Assembly: GCF_045679545.1 (NCBI RefSeq)
Contig: NZ_CP166194.1
Location: forward strand, 2,914,001 to 2,978,000
Length of the DNA: 64,000 nucleotides
Direction: 5' to 3'
Source of the DNA: Enterovibrio sp045679545
Lineage (GTDB): Bacteria; Pseudomonadota; Gammaproteobacteria; Enterobacterales; Vibrionaceae
Shown one piece after another: positions 17,215 through 26,573 of the stretch (position 1 is the first letter of the stretch; the number at the start of each line of letters is the position of its first letter). The notes under the pieces are model-generated. The model made no database searches, was not told the origin of the DNA, and saw nothing but the letters and a program-made list of their open reading frames with translations. Position numbers and translations under genes: made by a program.

Positions 17215-18425
17215 TGAAAATGACAAATGTAGACATCGCCATCATTGGCGGCGGCATGGTGGGGTTAACTTTAGCGGCAGCTTTGGCTGATAGCGACCTT
17301 CGAATTGCTATCATTGAAGGCAAAGAACCCGAGCCTGAATTAAATGCCCTGCCCGACCTTCGCGTTTCGGCTCTGAGCCGCGCGAGTGAAAATATCCTAA
17401 AAAATATTGGCGCTTGGGAAGGCATTCTTGCTCGTCGTAGCAGCCCGTATCAAAAAATGTCAGTGTGGGAACAAGACAGCTTTGGCGCCATCGATTTTGA
17501 TGCGATGGACATGGGGCAACCCAACCTTGGTTATATCGTTGAGAATCGTGTCATTCAGCTTGCGCTGCTAGAACGCGTGAAACAGCAACACAATGTGACA
17601 CTATTCTGCCCAGATACATGCGCCTCCATGATGTTCGGTGAAACCGAAACGTGGCTAACCTTGGATTCCGGCAACGCCATCACCGCCAAATTGGTGGTGG
17701 GTGCAGACGGTGCGAATTCTTGGGTGCGAAATCAGCTCTCTATCCCACTCACACATTGGGACTATGGCCACAGCGCGCTGGTTGCCAACATACGCACCAC
17801 AGAGCCTCACGACGGTGTGGCACGTCAGATATTCACACCAGACGGCCCTCTGGCCTTTCTGCCGCTTTCTGACCCACATCTTTGTTCCATTGTTTGGTCT
17901 CAATCCCCCGAGCAAGCCGACCAGCGATGCGCCATGCCAGATGAAGACTTTAACAAATCACTCACTGCCGCCTTCGATACACGCCTTGGGCTGTGTGCGG
18001 TGGAAGGTGAACGTGCTGCATTCCCTCTAAAAATGCGTTATGCGCGCGACTTTGTTGTCGATCGCGTTGCCTTGGTGGGTGATGCAGCCCACACTATTCA
18101 CCCGTTAGCGGGCCAAGGCGTTAATTTGGGATTGTTAGACGCCACCACATTAGGGCAAGAGCTGGTGCGTTTGCACGATGAAGGCAAAGACATTGGCGAA
18201 AAAACCAACCTGCGCGCCTTTGAACGCTGGCGTAAAGCGGAAGCGGCACAAATGATTGCAGCCATGCAGGGCTTTCGCGATATTTTCTCTGGTGACAACC
18301 CAGCGAAAAAACTGTTTCGCGGAATTGGCTTGATGGCTGCCGCAACCCTACCGGGGATCAAAACGCAGTTTATTAAGCGAGCGTTAGGGTTAAGCGGAGA
18401 TTTGCCAGAGTTGGCGAAGAAATAA
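17214..18425 (+). CDS. ubiI: 2-octaprenylphenol hydroxylase (UbiI/VisC)
   Basis: FAD monooxygenase for C5 hydroxylation in ubiquinone synthesis. The motifs DIAIIGGGMVGLTLAAAL, GADGANSWVR and VGDAAHTIHPLAGQGVN are the FAD and substrate signatures of the UbiH/F/I family. 403 residues. It starts within the ubiH stop (TAATG), so translation is coupled. Confidence 0.92.
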   Translation: MKMTNVDIAIIGGGMVGLTLAAALADSDLRIAIIEGKEPEPELNALPDLRVSALSRASENILKNIGAWEGILARRSSPYQKMSVWEQDSFGAIDFDAMDMGQPNLGYIVENRVIQLALLERVKQQHNVTLFCPDTCASMMFGETETWLTLDSGNAITAKLVVGADGANSWVRNQLSIPLTHWDYGHSALVANIRTTEPHDGVARQIFTPDGPLAFLPLSDPHLCSIVWSQSPEQADQRCAMPDEDFNKSLTAAFDTRLGLCAVEGERAAFPLKMRYARDFVVDRVALVGDAAHTIHPLAGQGVNLGLLDATTLGQELVRLHDEGKDIGEKTNLRAFERWRKAEAAQMIAAMQGFRDIFSGDNPAKKLFRGIGLMAAATLPGIKTQFIKRALGLSGDLPELAKK

Positions 18426-18446
18426 GGTACTGGGTACTGGGTACTG
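18426..18446 (+). repeat. Heptamer tandem repeat GGTACTG x3
   Basis: Three perfect head-to-tail copies of GGTACTG begin on the base after the ubiI stop codon. The unit length of seven matches the second heptamer array in this window, at 30626-30688, although the unit differs. Confidence 0.8.
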
Positions 18447-18496
18447 TAATGCACAATGTTTTTGAGGGCCTGAGTGCGGTCAAGCTTTTCGCTTTT

Positions 18497-18530
18497 GCTC
18501 TTCCTAGGATCTAGGACCTGCTCTTCCTAG
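18497..18530 (+). repeat. CTAGG-rich direct repeat
   Basis: GCTCTTCCTAG occurs at 18497-18507 and again at 18520-18530, separated by a CTAGGATCTAGGACCT-like stretch. It fills the gap between ubiI and the eno terminator and encodes nothing. Similar CTAGG-rich intergenic strings occur in Vibrio genomes, to my recollection. Confidence 0.6.
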
Positions 18531-18559
18531 AACCTTATCTTCTTTATCCTACAAACAAA

Positions 18560-18585
18560 AAAACGGCTCCCGAGGGAGCCGTTTT
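18560..18585. terminator. Bidirectional terminator between ubiI and eno
   Basis: A perfect 12-bp inverted repeat AAAACGGCTCCC with a two-base loop GA, between the convergent genes ubiI and eno. An A-run on the left and T-run on the right serve both strands. Confidence 0.9.
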
Positions 18586-18630
18586 CATATCTAAATCAGC
18601 ATATCGCCGACTAAATGAAGTGCTAAGCGA

Positions 18631-19932
18631 TTACGCTTGGCCTTTAACTTCTTTCAGACCGTTGAAAGGTGCGCGTTCGCCCAGAGCTTCTTCGATACGG
18701 ATAAGTTGGTTGTACTTAGCAACACGGTCAGAACGGCTCATAGAACCCGTCTTGATTTGACCTGCAGCAGTACCTACCGCTAGGTCAGCGATAGTTGCAT
18801 CTTCAGTTTCACCTGAACGGTGAGAGATAACTGCAGTGAAACCAGCGTCTTTCGCCATCTTGATAGCAGCCAGAGTTTCGGTCAAAGAACCAATCTGGTT
18901 GAACTTGATCAGGATAGAGTTAGTGATGCCTTCTTCGATACCACGAGCAAGGATCTTAGTGTTAGTTACGAACAGATCGTCACCCACTAGCTGGATTTTG
19001 CCGCCCAGCAGTTCAGTTTGGTGCTTGAAGCCAGCCCAATCAGACTCGTCCAGACCGTCTTCGATAGAAACGATTGGGAATTGCTCAACCAGACCAGCTA
19101 GGTAGTGGTTGAACTCTTCAGCGGTGAAGGTTTTGCCTTCGCCTTTCATGTTGTAGATGCCAGCTTCTTTGTCGTAGAACTCAGATGCTGCACAGTCCAT
19201 AGCAAGAGTGATGTCTTTGCCTAGCTCGTAGCCAGCAGCAGCAACAGCTTCTGCGATAACTTCTAGCGCTTCAGCGTTAGATTTTAGGTTAGGCGCGAAA
19301 CCACCTTCGTCACCAACTGCAGTGTTGTAGCCTTTTGACTTCAATACTTTAGCTAGGTTGTGGAATACTTCAGCACCCATGCGAACAGCTTCTTTCAGCG
19401 TTGCAGCGCCAACTGGCTGAATCATGAACTCTTGGATATCAACGTTGTTGTCAGCGTGCTCGCCACCGTTGATGATGTTCATCATTGGTAGAGGCATAGA
19501 GAATACGCCAGGTGTGCCGTTCAGCTCAGCAATGTGCTCGAACAATGGCATGCCTTTCGCAGCAGCTGCTGCTTTAGCGTTTGCCAGAGATACCGCTAGG
19601 ATTGCGTTAGCACCGAACTTAGATTTGTTCTCAGTACCGTCCAGGTCGATCATGATCTGGTCGATTTCTGCTTGGTTTTTCGCGTCTTTGCCTTCTAGAG
19701 CGTTAGCGATTTCGCCGTTTACTGCAGCGATTGCTTTCAGTACGCCTTTACCTAGGAAACGAGCTTTATCGCCATCACGTAGTTCAAGTGCTTCGCGTGA
19801 ACCGGTAGATGCGCCTGATGGAGCAGCTGCCATACCAACGAAACCACCTTCCAGGTGAACTTCTGCTTCTACAGTTGGGTTACCGCGTGAATCGATGATT
19901 TCACGACCCAGAACTTTAACGATCTTAGACAT
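18631..19932 (-). CDS. eno: Enolase
   Basis: Interconverts 2-phosphoglycerate and phosphoenolpyruvate; it is also part of the RNA degradosome in enterobacteria. From the ATG at 19932 (AGAGGA seven bases upstream) it has 433 residues. The signatures GGEHADNNVDIQEFMI, the catalytic-lysine region ILIKFNQIGSLTET and SHRSGETEDATIADLAV are intact. Codon use is strongly biased, as expected for high expression. It lies downstream of pyrG, as in E. coli. Confidence 0.98.
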   Translation of the reverse strand: MSKIVKVLGREIIDSRGNPTVEAEVHLEGGFVGMAAAPSGASTGSREALELRDGDKARFLGKGVLKAIAAVNGEIANALEGKDAKNQAEIDQIMIDLDGTENKSKFGANAILAVSLANAKAAAAAKGMPLFEHIAELNGTPGVFSMPLPMMNIINGGEHADNNVDIQEFMIQPVGAATLKEAVRMGAEVFHNLAKVLKSKGYNTAVGDEGGFAPNLKSNAEALEVIAEAVAAAGYELGKDITLAMDCAASEFYDKEAGIYNMKGEGKTFTAEEFNHYLAGLVEQFPIVSIEDGLDESDWAGFKHQTELLGGKIQLVGDDLFVTNTKILARGIEEGITNSILIKFNQIGSLTETLAAIKMAKDAGFTAVISHRSGETEDATIADLAVGTAAGQIKTGSMSRSDRVAKYNQLIRIEEALGERAPFNGLKEVKGQA

Positions 19933-20011
19933 TGTGTTTCCTCTCATATGTCAATAGCTTAAAAATGCGAAAAGCGGCTGCACTACCTTCGCAACCGCCT
20001 TTTGTTCTCAG

Positions 20012-21646
20012 TTAGAGCTCACCACGCTGATTTTTACCTGCTGCTGCAACAAAGCCTTCAAACAAAGGATGGCCGTCACGTGGGGTAGAGGTAAATTCAG
20101 GGTGGAACTGGCACGCCACAAACCATGGGTGCTCAGGGTTTTCAATAATTTCAACCAGCTTCTTATCCGCTGACAGACCTGATACAACAAGGCCTGCTTC
20201 TTCAAGTTGCGGACGAAGCACATTGTTGACTTCATAGCGGTGACGGTGACGCTCGTGGATCGTTGCGTTACCGTAAAGCTCACGCGCTTTGGTTTTATCT
20301 TTCAGGTGACACAGCTGTGCGCCAAGACGCATGGTGCCGCCCAAATCGGATTTTTCAGTGCGTTCTTCGACTTTGCCTTCGCCATCCACCCACTCGGTGA
20401 TCAGGCCAACAACTGGGTACTTAGTCGCTTTGTTGAACTCAGTAGAGTTCGCGCCTTCCATGCCAACAACGTTACGCGCATATTCGATCAGCGCCACTTG
20501 CATGCCAAGACAGATACCCAAGTAAGGGACTTTGTTTTCACGCGCGAATTTCGCTGCCAGAATTTTTCCTTCTACGCCGCGATCGCCGAAGCCACCAGGA
20601 ACGAGAATAGCGTCCAAACCGTGAAGGACTTCTTCACCTTTGGTTTCTACATCTTGTGAGTCAACATACTTGATCTTCACAGTCAGGCGATTTTTCAAAC
20701 CTGCATGTTTCAATGCTTCGTTAACGGACTTGTAGGCATCTGGCAGTTCAATGTATTTGCCAACCATACCGATAGTGACTTCACCGGTTGGGTTCGCTTC
20801 TTCGTAAATAACTTGTTCCCACTCTGTCAGATCAGCTTCTGGCGCTTCGATACCGAAACGCTTACAAACCAAATCATCCAAACCTTGTGAACGGATCAGT
20901 GAAGGGATCTTGTAGATGGAATCTACATCCTTCATTGAGATAACGGCTTTTTCTTGCACGTTACAGAACAGGGCAATCTTAGAACGCTCATTCGCAGGAA
21001 TAACGCGATCGCTACGGCACACCAGAATGTCTGGCTGAATACCGATAGACAACAGTTCTTTCACAGAGTGTTGAGTAGGCTTGGTTTTCACTTCACCTGC
21101 CGCAGCAAGGTAAGGAACCAGTGTCAGGTGCATGAACATGGTACGTTCACGACCGAGCTCAACCGCCAACTGACGGATAGCTTCAAGGAATGGCAATGAC
21201 TCGATATCACCCACCGTGCCGCCGATCTCAACGATAACAACGTCGTGACCTTCGCCGCCCGCAAGCACACGCTCTTTGATAGAGTTGGTGATATGAGGAA
21301 TAACCTGGATGGTCGCACCCAAGTAGTCGCCTCGGCGCTCTTTACGCAATACATCTGAATATACACGTCCAGATGTAAAGTTATTGCGCTTAGTCATCTT
21401 GGTGCGGATGAAACGCTCGTAGTGACCCAAGTCTAGGTCAGTCTCGGCACCGTCTTCCGTAACGAATACTTCACCGTGCTGGGTTGGGCTCATGGTGCCC
21501 GGATCCAAGTTGATGTAAGGGTCAAGTTTCATCATAGTCACATTAAGACCACGTGCTTCTAGAATTGCTGCCAATGACGCTGCTGCAATACCCTTACCGA
21601 GGGAGGAAACTACCCCGCCAGTTACAAAAATGTAATTCGTTGTCAT
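20012..21646 (-). CDS. pyrG: CTP synthase
   Basis: Makes CTP from UTP, ATP and glutamine. The N-terminal synthetase domain has the P-loop GGVVSSLGKGIAAAS; the C-terminal class I glutamine amidotransferase has the nucleophile in YLGICLGMQ and the His-Glu pair in CQFHPEFTS. 544 residues, the normal length. An 80-base gap separates it from eno. Confidence 0.98.
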   Translation of the reverse strand: MTTNYIFVTGGVVSSLGKGIAAASLAAILEARGLNVTMMKLDPYINLDPGTMSPTQHGEVFVTEDGAETDLDLGHYERFIRTKMTKRNNFTSGRVYSDVLRKERRGDYLGATIQVIPHITNSIKERVLAGGEGHDVVIVEIGGTVGDIESLPFLEAIRQLAVELGRERTMFMHLTLVPYLAAAGEVKTKPTQHSVKELLSIGIQPDILVCRSDRVIPANERSKIALFCNVQEKAVISMKDVDSIYKIPSLIRSQGLDDLVCKRFGIEAPEADLTEWEQVIYEEANPTGEVTIGMVGKYIELPDAYKSVNEALKHAGLKNRLTVKIKYVDSQDVETKGEEVLHGLDAILVPGGFGDRGVEGKILAAKFARENKVPYLGICLGMQVALIEYARNVVGMEGANSTEFNKATKYPVVGLITEWVDGEGKVEERTEKSDLGGTMRLGAQLCHLKDKTKARELYGNATIHERHRHRYEVNNVLRPQLEEAGLVVSGLSADKKLVEIIENPEHPWFVACQFHPEFTSTPRDGHPLFEGFVAAAGKNQRGEL

Positions 21647-21785
21647 GCTAAACCTGAGAGTTGGATTTAGGGGAAATATTGGAAATCTGGACGGGACGAC
21701 ATGTTACCAGAGCCCGAAACTTCCCACAACGTGAAAACTATCACACGGCATACCGTTTTTTTTTGTCGTAAATCAAATCAACGAT

Positions 21786-22604
21786 TCACGCGGGTTTGTT
21801 GCCTTCGTCACATTTCACTTTCTGCCACAGCATTTCTAGCTCATCTTGCGGAGTTTCCTGCAAGTTTTTACCATTTTCGCGTAATTTCATTTCAATTTGA
21901 CGAAAGCGGTTTTCGAATTTTAAATTTGCCTGTCGCAGTGCTTTTTCTGGATTGGTGCCGACATGTCTCGCTAAATTGACCACGGAAAAGAGTAAGTCGC
22001 CCATTTCTTCATCGACGCGCGCCTGATCCACATCCACCATTAAGGCTTCTTCCATGACTTCTTCGAGTTCTTCTTGCACCTTTCCGGCAACCGGTCCGAT
22101 GGCATCCCAATCAAACCCGACACTCGCGCAGCGTTTTTGCAGCTTGGCAGCACGCCCTAATGCGGGTAATGCGGTTGGTACGTCATCAAGAATGCTCAGT
22201 TCCGCGTCAGGTTCGGATTTCGCAGCACGCTCTTGGGCTTTGATACCTTCCCAATCCGCAGCTTGCAACGGATTGCCATCGGCATCTTTTTCGCCAAACA
22301 CATGGGGATGACGGCGAACCAATTTGTCACAAATTGCGCCAACCACATCGTCGAATTCAAAGTCACCTTGCTCTTTTCCGAGTTGACTATAGAACACAAT
22401 CTGGAACAAAAGATCCCCTAACTCGTCACGCACATCGCCCCAGTTTTGGCGCTCAATGGCATCGACTGTCTCGAAAGTTTCTTCGATGGTGTAAGGAATT
22501 ATGGAGTCGAACGTCTGCTTTTTATCCCAAGGACATCCGTTTTCTGGGTCTCTTAGGGTTTCCATAATTTCGAGCAATTCTTGCATTCGCGACATTTTTT
22601 TCAT
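21786..22604 (-). CDS. mazG: Nucleoside triphosphate pyrophosphohydrolase MazG
   Basis: Hydrolyses NTPs to NMP and pyrophosphate and in E. coli lowers ppGpp during starvation. Two MazG domains are visible: N-terminal with YTIEETFETVDAI and GDLLFQIVF (about 25-105), and C-terminal with KVQEELEEVMEE and GDLLFSVVN (about 165-240). 272 residues. It lies between relA and pyrG. Confidence 0.96.
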   Translation of the reverse strand: MKKMSRMQELLEIMETLRDPENGCPWDKKQTFDSIIPYTIEETFETVDAIERQNWGDVRDELGDLLFQIVFYSQLGKEQGDFEFDDVVGAICDKLVRRHPHVFGEKDADGNPLQAADWEGIKAQERAAKSEPDAELSILDDVPTALPALGRAAKLQKRCASVGFDWDAIGPVAGKVQEELEEVMEEALMVDVDQARVDEEMGDLLFSVVNLARHVGTNPEKALRQANLKFENRFRQIEMKLRENGKNLQETPQDELEMLWQKVKCDEGNKPA

Positions 22605-22645
22605 GCCTATCTATCCGTTGTCAGTTTGTTTTAAACGGGCTTAAT

Positions 22646-22675
22646 AAAAAGGGAAAGCCTTCGCTTTCCCTTTTT
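22646..22675 (-). terminator. relA terminator
   Basis: AAAAAGGGAAAGC, loop CTTC, GCTTTCCCTTTTT form a 13-bp perfect stem ending in a T-run on either strand. It lies between relA and mazG, which run in the same direction, so mazG probably also has its own promoter. Confidence 0.85.
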
Positions 22676-22690
22676 GCTAAACGTTAGTGT

Positions 22691-24904
22691 CTAGTGAAGC
22701 CGTTTCGCTTCATGCACGTCTTTGACTTGTTCAAGACGGGTGATCACTCGGCTGAGGACGTCTAAATCGCTCAACTCCAGATCAAAATCCATGATCGACA
22801 TGTTTTGCTTGTAGTCGACACGGCTTTGCATCCCTGCCACTTTAACTTTGTCATTGGTTAACACAGTCGTCAGATCTTTAATCAACCCGTTGCGCTCGGA
22901 CGCTAACACACGCACAGTGATTTGGTAGCTACCGATAAACCCACCGCCCCACACTGTATCAATAATACGCTCTGGCGCATGATGACGAAGCTCTGCCAGC
23001 TGCTCACAGTCTGAGCGGTGAACCGAAATACCTCGCCCTTGTGTGACGTAGCCTTCAATAGCATCACCAGGGATGGGCTGACAACAACGCGCGAGGTGCG
23101 TCATTAGGTTATCAACGCCTTCCACTACCACGGCGTCACGACGAGGCTTTTTCGGTGCTGCCGAGGTTTCCGTTTGTTTGAGTTTTTCGCGAAGCTGTTG
23201 GTCTTCTTCTGCCTTGGTCGGCTTATTCACCAAGGAGTTGATGTAATTCACCACTTGGTTGATGCGTAAATCGCCACTACCAACGCCCGCATAGACTTCG
23301 TCCAAGCTATTCATGTTGAAGCGCTTCATCGCCAGCGATGCATCTTTGCTGACTGCACCAATTTTCGCCAGTTCAGTATCGAGGATCTCTTTGCCCGCAA
23401 TCATGTTCTTTTCACGCGATTGCTTGCGGAACCATGCGTTAATTTTGGCGCGAGCACGACCTGAATTAACGAAGCCCAAGCTTGGGTTTAGCCAGTCACG
23501 TGACGGGTTGGGTTCTTTTTGCGTGATGATTTCGACTTGATCGCCCATTTGCAGATGGTAAGTGAACGGCACGATGCGCCCTTCCACTTTGGTACCGATA
23601 CAACGGTGACCCACTTCCGAGTGAATGTGGTAGGCGAAATCTAGCGGTGTCGCTCCAATGGGCAAGTCAACCACATCACCGCGCGGGGTAAAGGCATAAA
23701 CGCGATCATCAAAGACTTGGCTTCGAAGCTCATCGAGCATTTCGCCCGAGTCAGACATCTCTTCTTGCCACGCCAGCAGCTTACGTAGCCAGGTGATTTT
23801 CTCGTCGTAACCACTGCGGCCACCCGCTGATGCACCTTCTTTGTATTTCCAGTGCGCCGCCACACCCAGCTCAGCATCATCGTGCATTTGCTTGGTGCGG
23901 ATCTGAATCTCAACGGTTTTCCCTTCTGGCCCCAACACCACAGTATGAATTGACTGATAACCATTGGGTTTTGGATTAGCAACGTAATCATCAAACTCTT
24001 TGGGAAGGTGACGGTATTTGGTGTGCACAGCGCCTAGTGCGGCATAGCAATCTTGAAGCTGGTCGGCAATGATTCGCACGGCACGGACATCAAACAGCTC
24101 ATCAAAGGCAAGGCTCTTTTTCTGCATTTTACGCCAGATGCTGTAGATGTGTTTCGGGCGGCCGTAGACCTGCGCATTGATGTTGGACGCGCTCATGGAC
24201 TGCTGCAAATCGGTGACGAAGGTATCGATATACTCTTCGCGGTCAATACGTCGTTCAGCTAGCTGTTTGGCAATTTGCTTGTAGGTATCTGAATGCTGAT
24301 AACGGAAGGTGTAATCTTCGATTTCCCATTTTAGCTGACCAATCCCAAGGCGATTGGCCAATGGCGCATAGATGTTCGCGCACTCTTTGGCGACGGCCTT
24401 GCGGACATTGTCGGGCTCGTTTTTCACTTCGCGCAGATAGCTTATCCGTTCAGCCAACTTGATCACAACACAACGAAAATCATCCACCATCGACAGCAAC
24501 ATGCGACGCACGTTATCCACTTGCGCTGCCGTCGCTTCTTCATTGTTGGCGTTCAAATGGCGAATAGACGCCATTTCCTGCACGCCATGCACCAGCTTTG
24601 CGATAGTACTACCATAGCGCTCTTTAAGCCGATCATAAGCCAGCAGGCCATCTTCAACTGCGGGGAAAAGTAACGCGGCAATCAAGGTTTCCTTGTCCAT
24701 GCTTAAGGTGACAAGGATTTCAATCATTTCACGACCAAACCATAACGGCTGTGCCATGGCTTGCTCGTCGCCTAGCGTTTTGCAGTCATTGTAAGCGTCA
24801 ATCAACGCCTGAGAGACATCTGCGTCTTGAGCGAGCCCATCTACCCAGCGTTCAAGCAAAAATTCTTTGTTGTCATTTAGGTGCGCGCCACGAATTGCGA
24901 CCAT
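22691..24904 (-). CDS. relA: GTP pyrophosphokinase RelA
   Basis: Ribosome-bound (p)ppGpp synthetase of the stringent response. The N-terminal pseudo-hydrolase domain lacks the HD metal motif (LLFPAVEDG in its place), as usual for RelA. It is followed by the synthetase domain (KKSLAFDELFDVRAVRI), a TGS domain (VYAFTPRGDVVDLPIGATP), a zinc-finger/CC region with a conserved Cys-rich HLARCCQPIPGD, and a C-terminal ACT domain. 737 residues. Confidence 0.97.
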   Translation of the reverse strand: MVAIRGAHLNDNKEFLLERWVDGLAQDADVSQALIDAYNDCKTLGDEQAMAQPLWFGREMIEILVTLSMDKETLIAALLFPAVEDGLLAYDRLKERYGSTIAKLVHGVQEMASIRHLNANNEEATAAQVDNVRRMLLSMVDDFRCVVIKLAERISYLREVKNEPDNVRKAVAKECANIYAPLANRLGIGQLKWEIEDYTFRYQHSDTYKQIAKQLAERRIDREEYIDTFVTDLQQSMSASNINAQVYGRPKHIYSIWRKMQKKSLAFDELFDVRAVRIIADQLQDCYAALGAVHTKYRHLPKEFDDYVANPKPNGYQSIHTVVLGPEGKTVEIQIRTKQMHDDAELGVAAHWKYKEGASAGGRSGYDEKITWLRKLLAWQEEMSDSGEMLDELRSQVFDDRVYAFTPRGDVVDLPIGATPLDFAYHIHSEVGHRCIGTKVEGRIVPFTYHLQMGDQVEIITQKEPNPSRDWLNPSLGFVNSGRARAKINAWFRKQSREKNMIAGKEILDTELAKIGAVSKDASLAMKRFNMNSLDEVYAGVGSGDLRINQVVNYINSLVNKPTKAEEDQQLREKLKQTETSAAPKKPRRDAVVVEGVDNLMTHLARCCQPIPGDAIEGYVTQGRGISVHRSDCEQLAELRHHAPERIIDTVWGGGFIGSYQITVRVLASERNGLIKDLTTVLTNDKVKVAGMQSRVDYKQNMSIMDFDLELSDLDVLSRVITRLEQVKDVHEAKRLH

Positions 24905-24965
24905 TTCACTATCCTGTTTTTCTAATCCTTACCGGCAACCATCATGGTTGCCGGTTTCGAGCGAC

Positions 24966-26282
24966 TTAGGCTTTGATGAACAGCGCCATCGACTCTAAGT
25001 GCCCGGTATGGGGGAACATGTCCAACATGCCCAATCTAGCCAATTTGTATCCTTTCTCGAGCAGTATTTGACTGTCTCTTGCCAGTGTTGCGGGGTTGCA
25101 AGAGACATACACGATACGCTCAGCACGTGATTGTGCCACATAAGGCATAACCCCTAAAGCGCCAGCACGTGCAGGATCGAGCAAAATTTTGCTGTAGCGC
25201 TGCTTGCCCCACACTGTCTTACTTGAATCCAACTCAAGGTTGGCGTGGTGGAACGTAACATTGTCTAAACCATTGTGCGTAGCGTTGTCGCTGGCACGTT
25301 GTACCATCTCTTCAACGCCTTCAACGCCCACAACCGACTCAGCTTTTCCTGCCATAGGTAAACTAAAGTTACCTAGACCACAGAACAAATCGAGCACCTT
25401 GTCATTGGTATTAAGGTCTAGCCAATCCAGCGCCTGCACGATCATTTTTTGGTTGATGTCGGCGTTAACCTGAATGAAGTCCTGCGGCTCAAACTTGAGT
25501 GACAATGTATCAAGTGAGTAATAAGGTGCCTCGCCACACAGGCGCTCTGCGCTAGCGTCACCTTGTTGCAGATACAAAATCAGCGCTTGCTCATCGGCAA
25601 ACTGTTTAAGGGCGGCAATGTCTTCGTCATGCAGCGTCTTGATCGCACGCACCAACAACACGCGTCCGGCCTCAGACCCTACCAATTCGATGTGACCAAT
25701 CACGCGGCGACCGCGCAATGCATCCAACAGTGAATAAACCTCAGGCAACAAAGTATCGAGTTGTTTATCTAAAACCGGGCAATGTGTCACGGTCACAATC
25801 TCTTTTGAGCTTCGCTGACGAAAGCCCATTTCTAACTCGCCGGCTTTACTGATTTTGACGCTCAATCGCGCTCGGCGTCGATAACCCAAATCCTCTGAAC
25901 GCACAGGGGCGTCTTGGGTTAAATCCGCTGAGGCAAATTTTTTCATCAACTGAGAGAGAGAATTTTGCTTCGCTTTAATCTGCGCATCATGCCCAAGGTG
26001 CTGTAAGTTACAGCCACCGCACACACCGTAGTGAGCACAAAATGGTTCAACACGCTCAGCACTGGCTGTTGTTACTTTGATCAGTTTGGCACGGGCAAAC
26101 TGACGTTTGTCTTCTGTCAGTTGCGCCAAGACCTCTTCGCCCGCTAATGCACCCGCGATAAACACCGGTTTTTTGCCGTCAAACGCCACGCCATCACCTT
26201 GATGGTCAAGACGCTCAACCGTGAATGCCTTGTGTTTGGTGTCGAGATTTTTCTTCTTCTGGGGCTGAAAAAAACGCGCCAT
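24966..26282 (-). CDS. rlmD: 23S rRNA (uracil(1939)-C5)-methyltransferase RlmD
   Basis: SAM-dependent, iron-sulfur RNA methyltransferase. An N-terminal TRAM domain (about 15-75) is followed by a Cys cluster (CAHYGVCGGCNLQ) that binds the [4Fe-4S] centre, SAM motif DLFCGLGNFSLPM and the catalytic cysteine in YVSCNPATLARD. 438 residues. It lies between relA and barA as in E. coli and Vibrio. Confidence 0.96.
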   Translation of the reverse strand: MARFFQPQKKKNLDTKHKAFTVERLDHQGDGVAFDGKKPVFIAGALAGEEVLAQLTEDKRQFARAKLIKVTTASAERVEPFCAHYGVCGGCNLQHLGHDAQIKAKQNSLSQLMKKFASADLTQDAPVRSEDLGYRRRARLSVKISKAGELEMGFRQRSSKEIVTVTHCPVLDKQLDTLLPEVYSLLDALRGRRVIGHIELVGSEAGRVLLVRAIKTLHDEDIAALKQFADEQALILYLQQGDASAERLCGEAPYYSLDTLSLKFEPQDFIQVNADINQKMIVQALDWLDLNTNDKVLDLFCGLGNFSLPMAGKAESVVGVEGVEEMVQRASDNATHNGLDNVTFHHANLELDSSKTVWGKQRYSKILLDPARAGALGVMPYVAQSRAERIVYVSCNPATLARDSQILLEKGYKLARLGMLDMFPHTGHLESMALFIKA

Positions 26283-26425
26283 GTTGATTTTCCAATGTCG
26301 GCCATCACCACCTTTTCCTCAGGTGGCTATGGCAATGAATCGTATATTGGCGGACAGCGGGTTGTGATAACCTGCTGAATTCTCGCCGACAGCTTTGGTG
26401 TACAGCCGTACCTAGGATTAGAATG

Positions 26426-26548
26426 TAGCCATAGGTACTGAATATGTAGGCACAAACAAATGGCTACTGAATAAATAGCCATGCAATAAACAACGAACAG
26501 TGACGTCATGATATATATGTCATGATCAGGTACGTCATCAAAATGACG
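26426..26548. repeat. Repeat-rich rlmD-barA divergent region
   Basis: This part of the 291-base gap is crowded with dyads. ATGGCTA (26460-26466) pairs with TAGCCAT (26476-26482), with another TAGCCAT at 26426-26432. TACTGAATA occurs at 26436-26444 and 26465-26473. A palindrome TGACGTCA lies at 26501-26508, two TCATGA palindromes at 26506-26511 and 26520-26525, and a hairpin CGTCAT-CAAA-ATGACG at 26533-26548, 25 bases before barA. No ORF here is convincing. It likely holds both promoters and regulator sites. Confidence 0.55.
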
Positions 26549-26573
26549 GCAATTCTCCCACAGAACAAACAGC

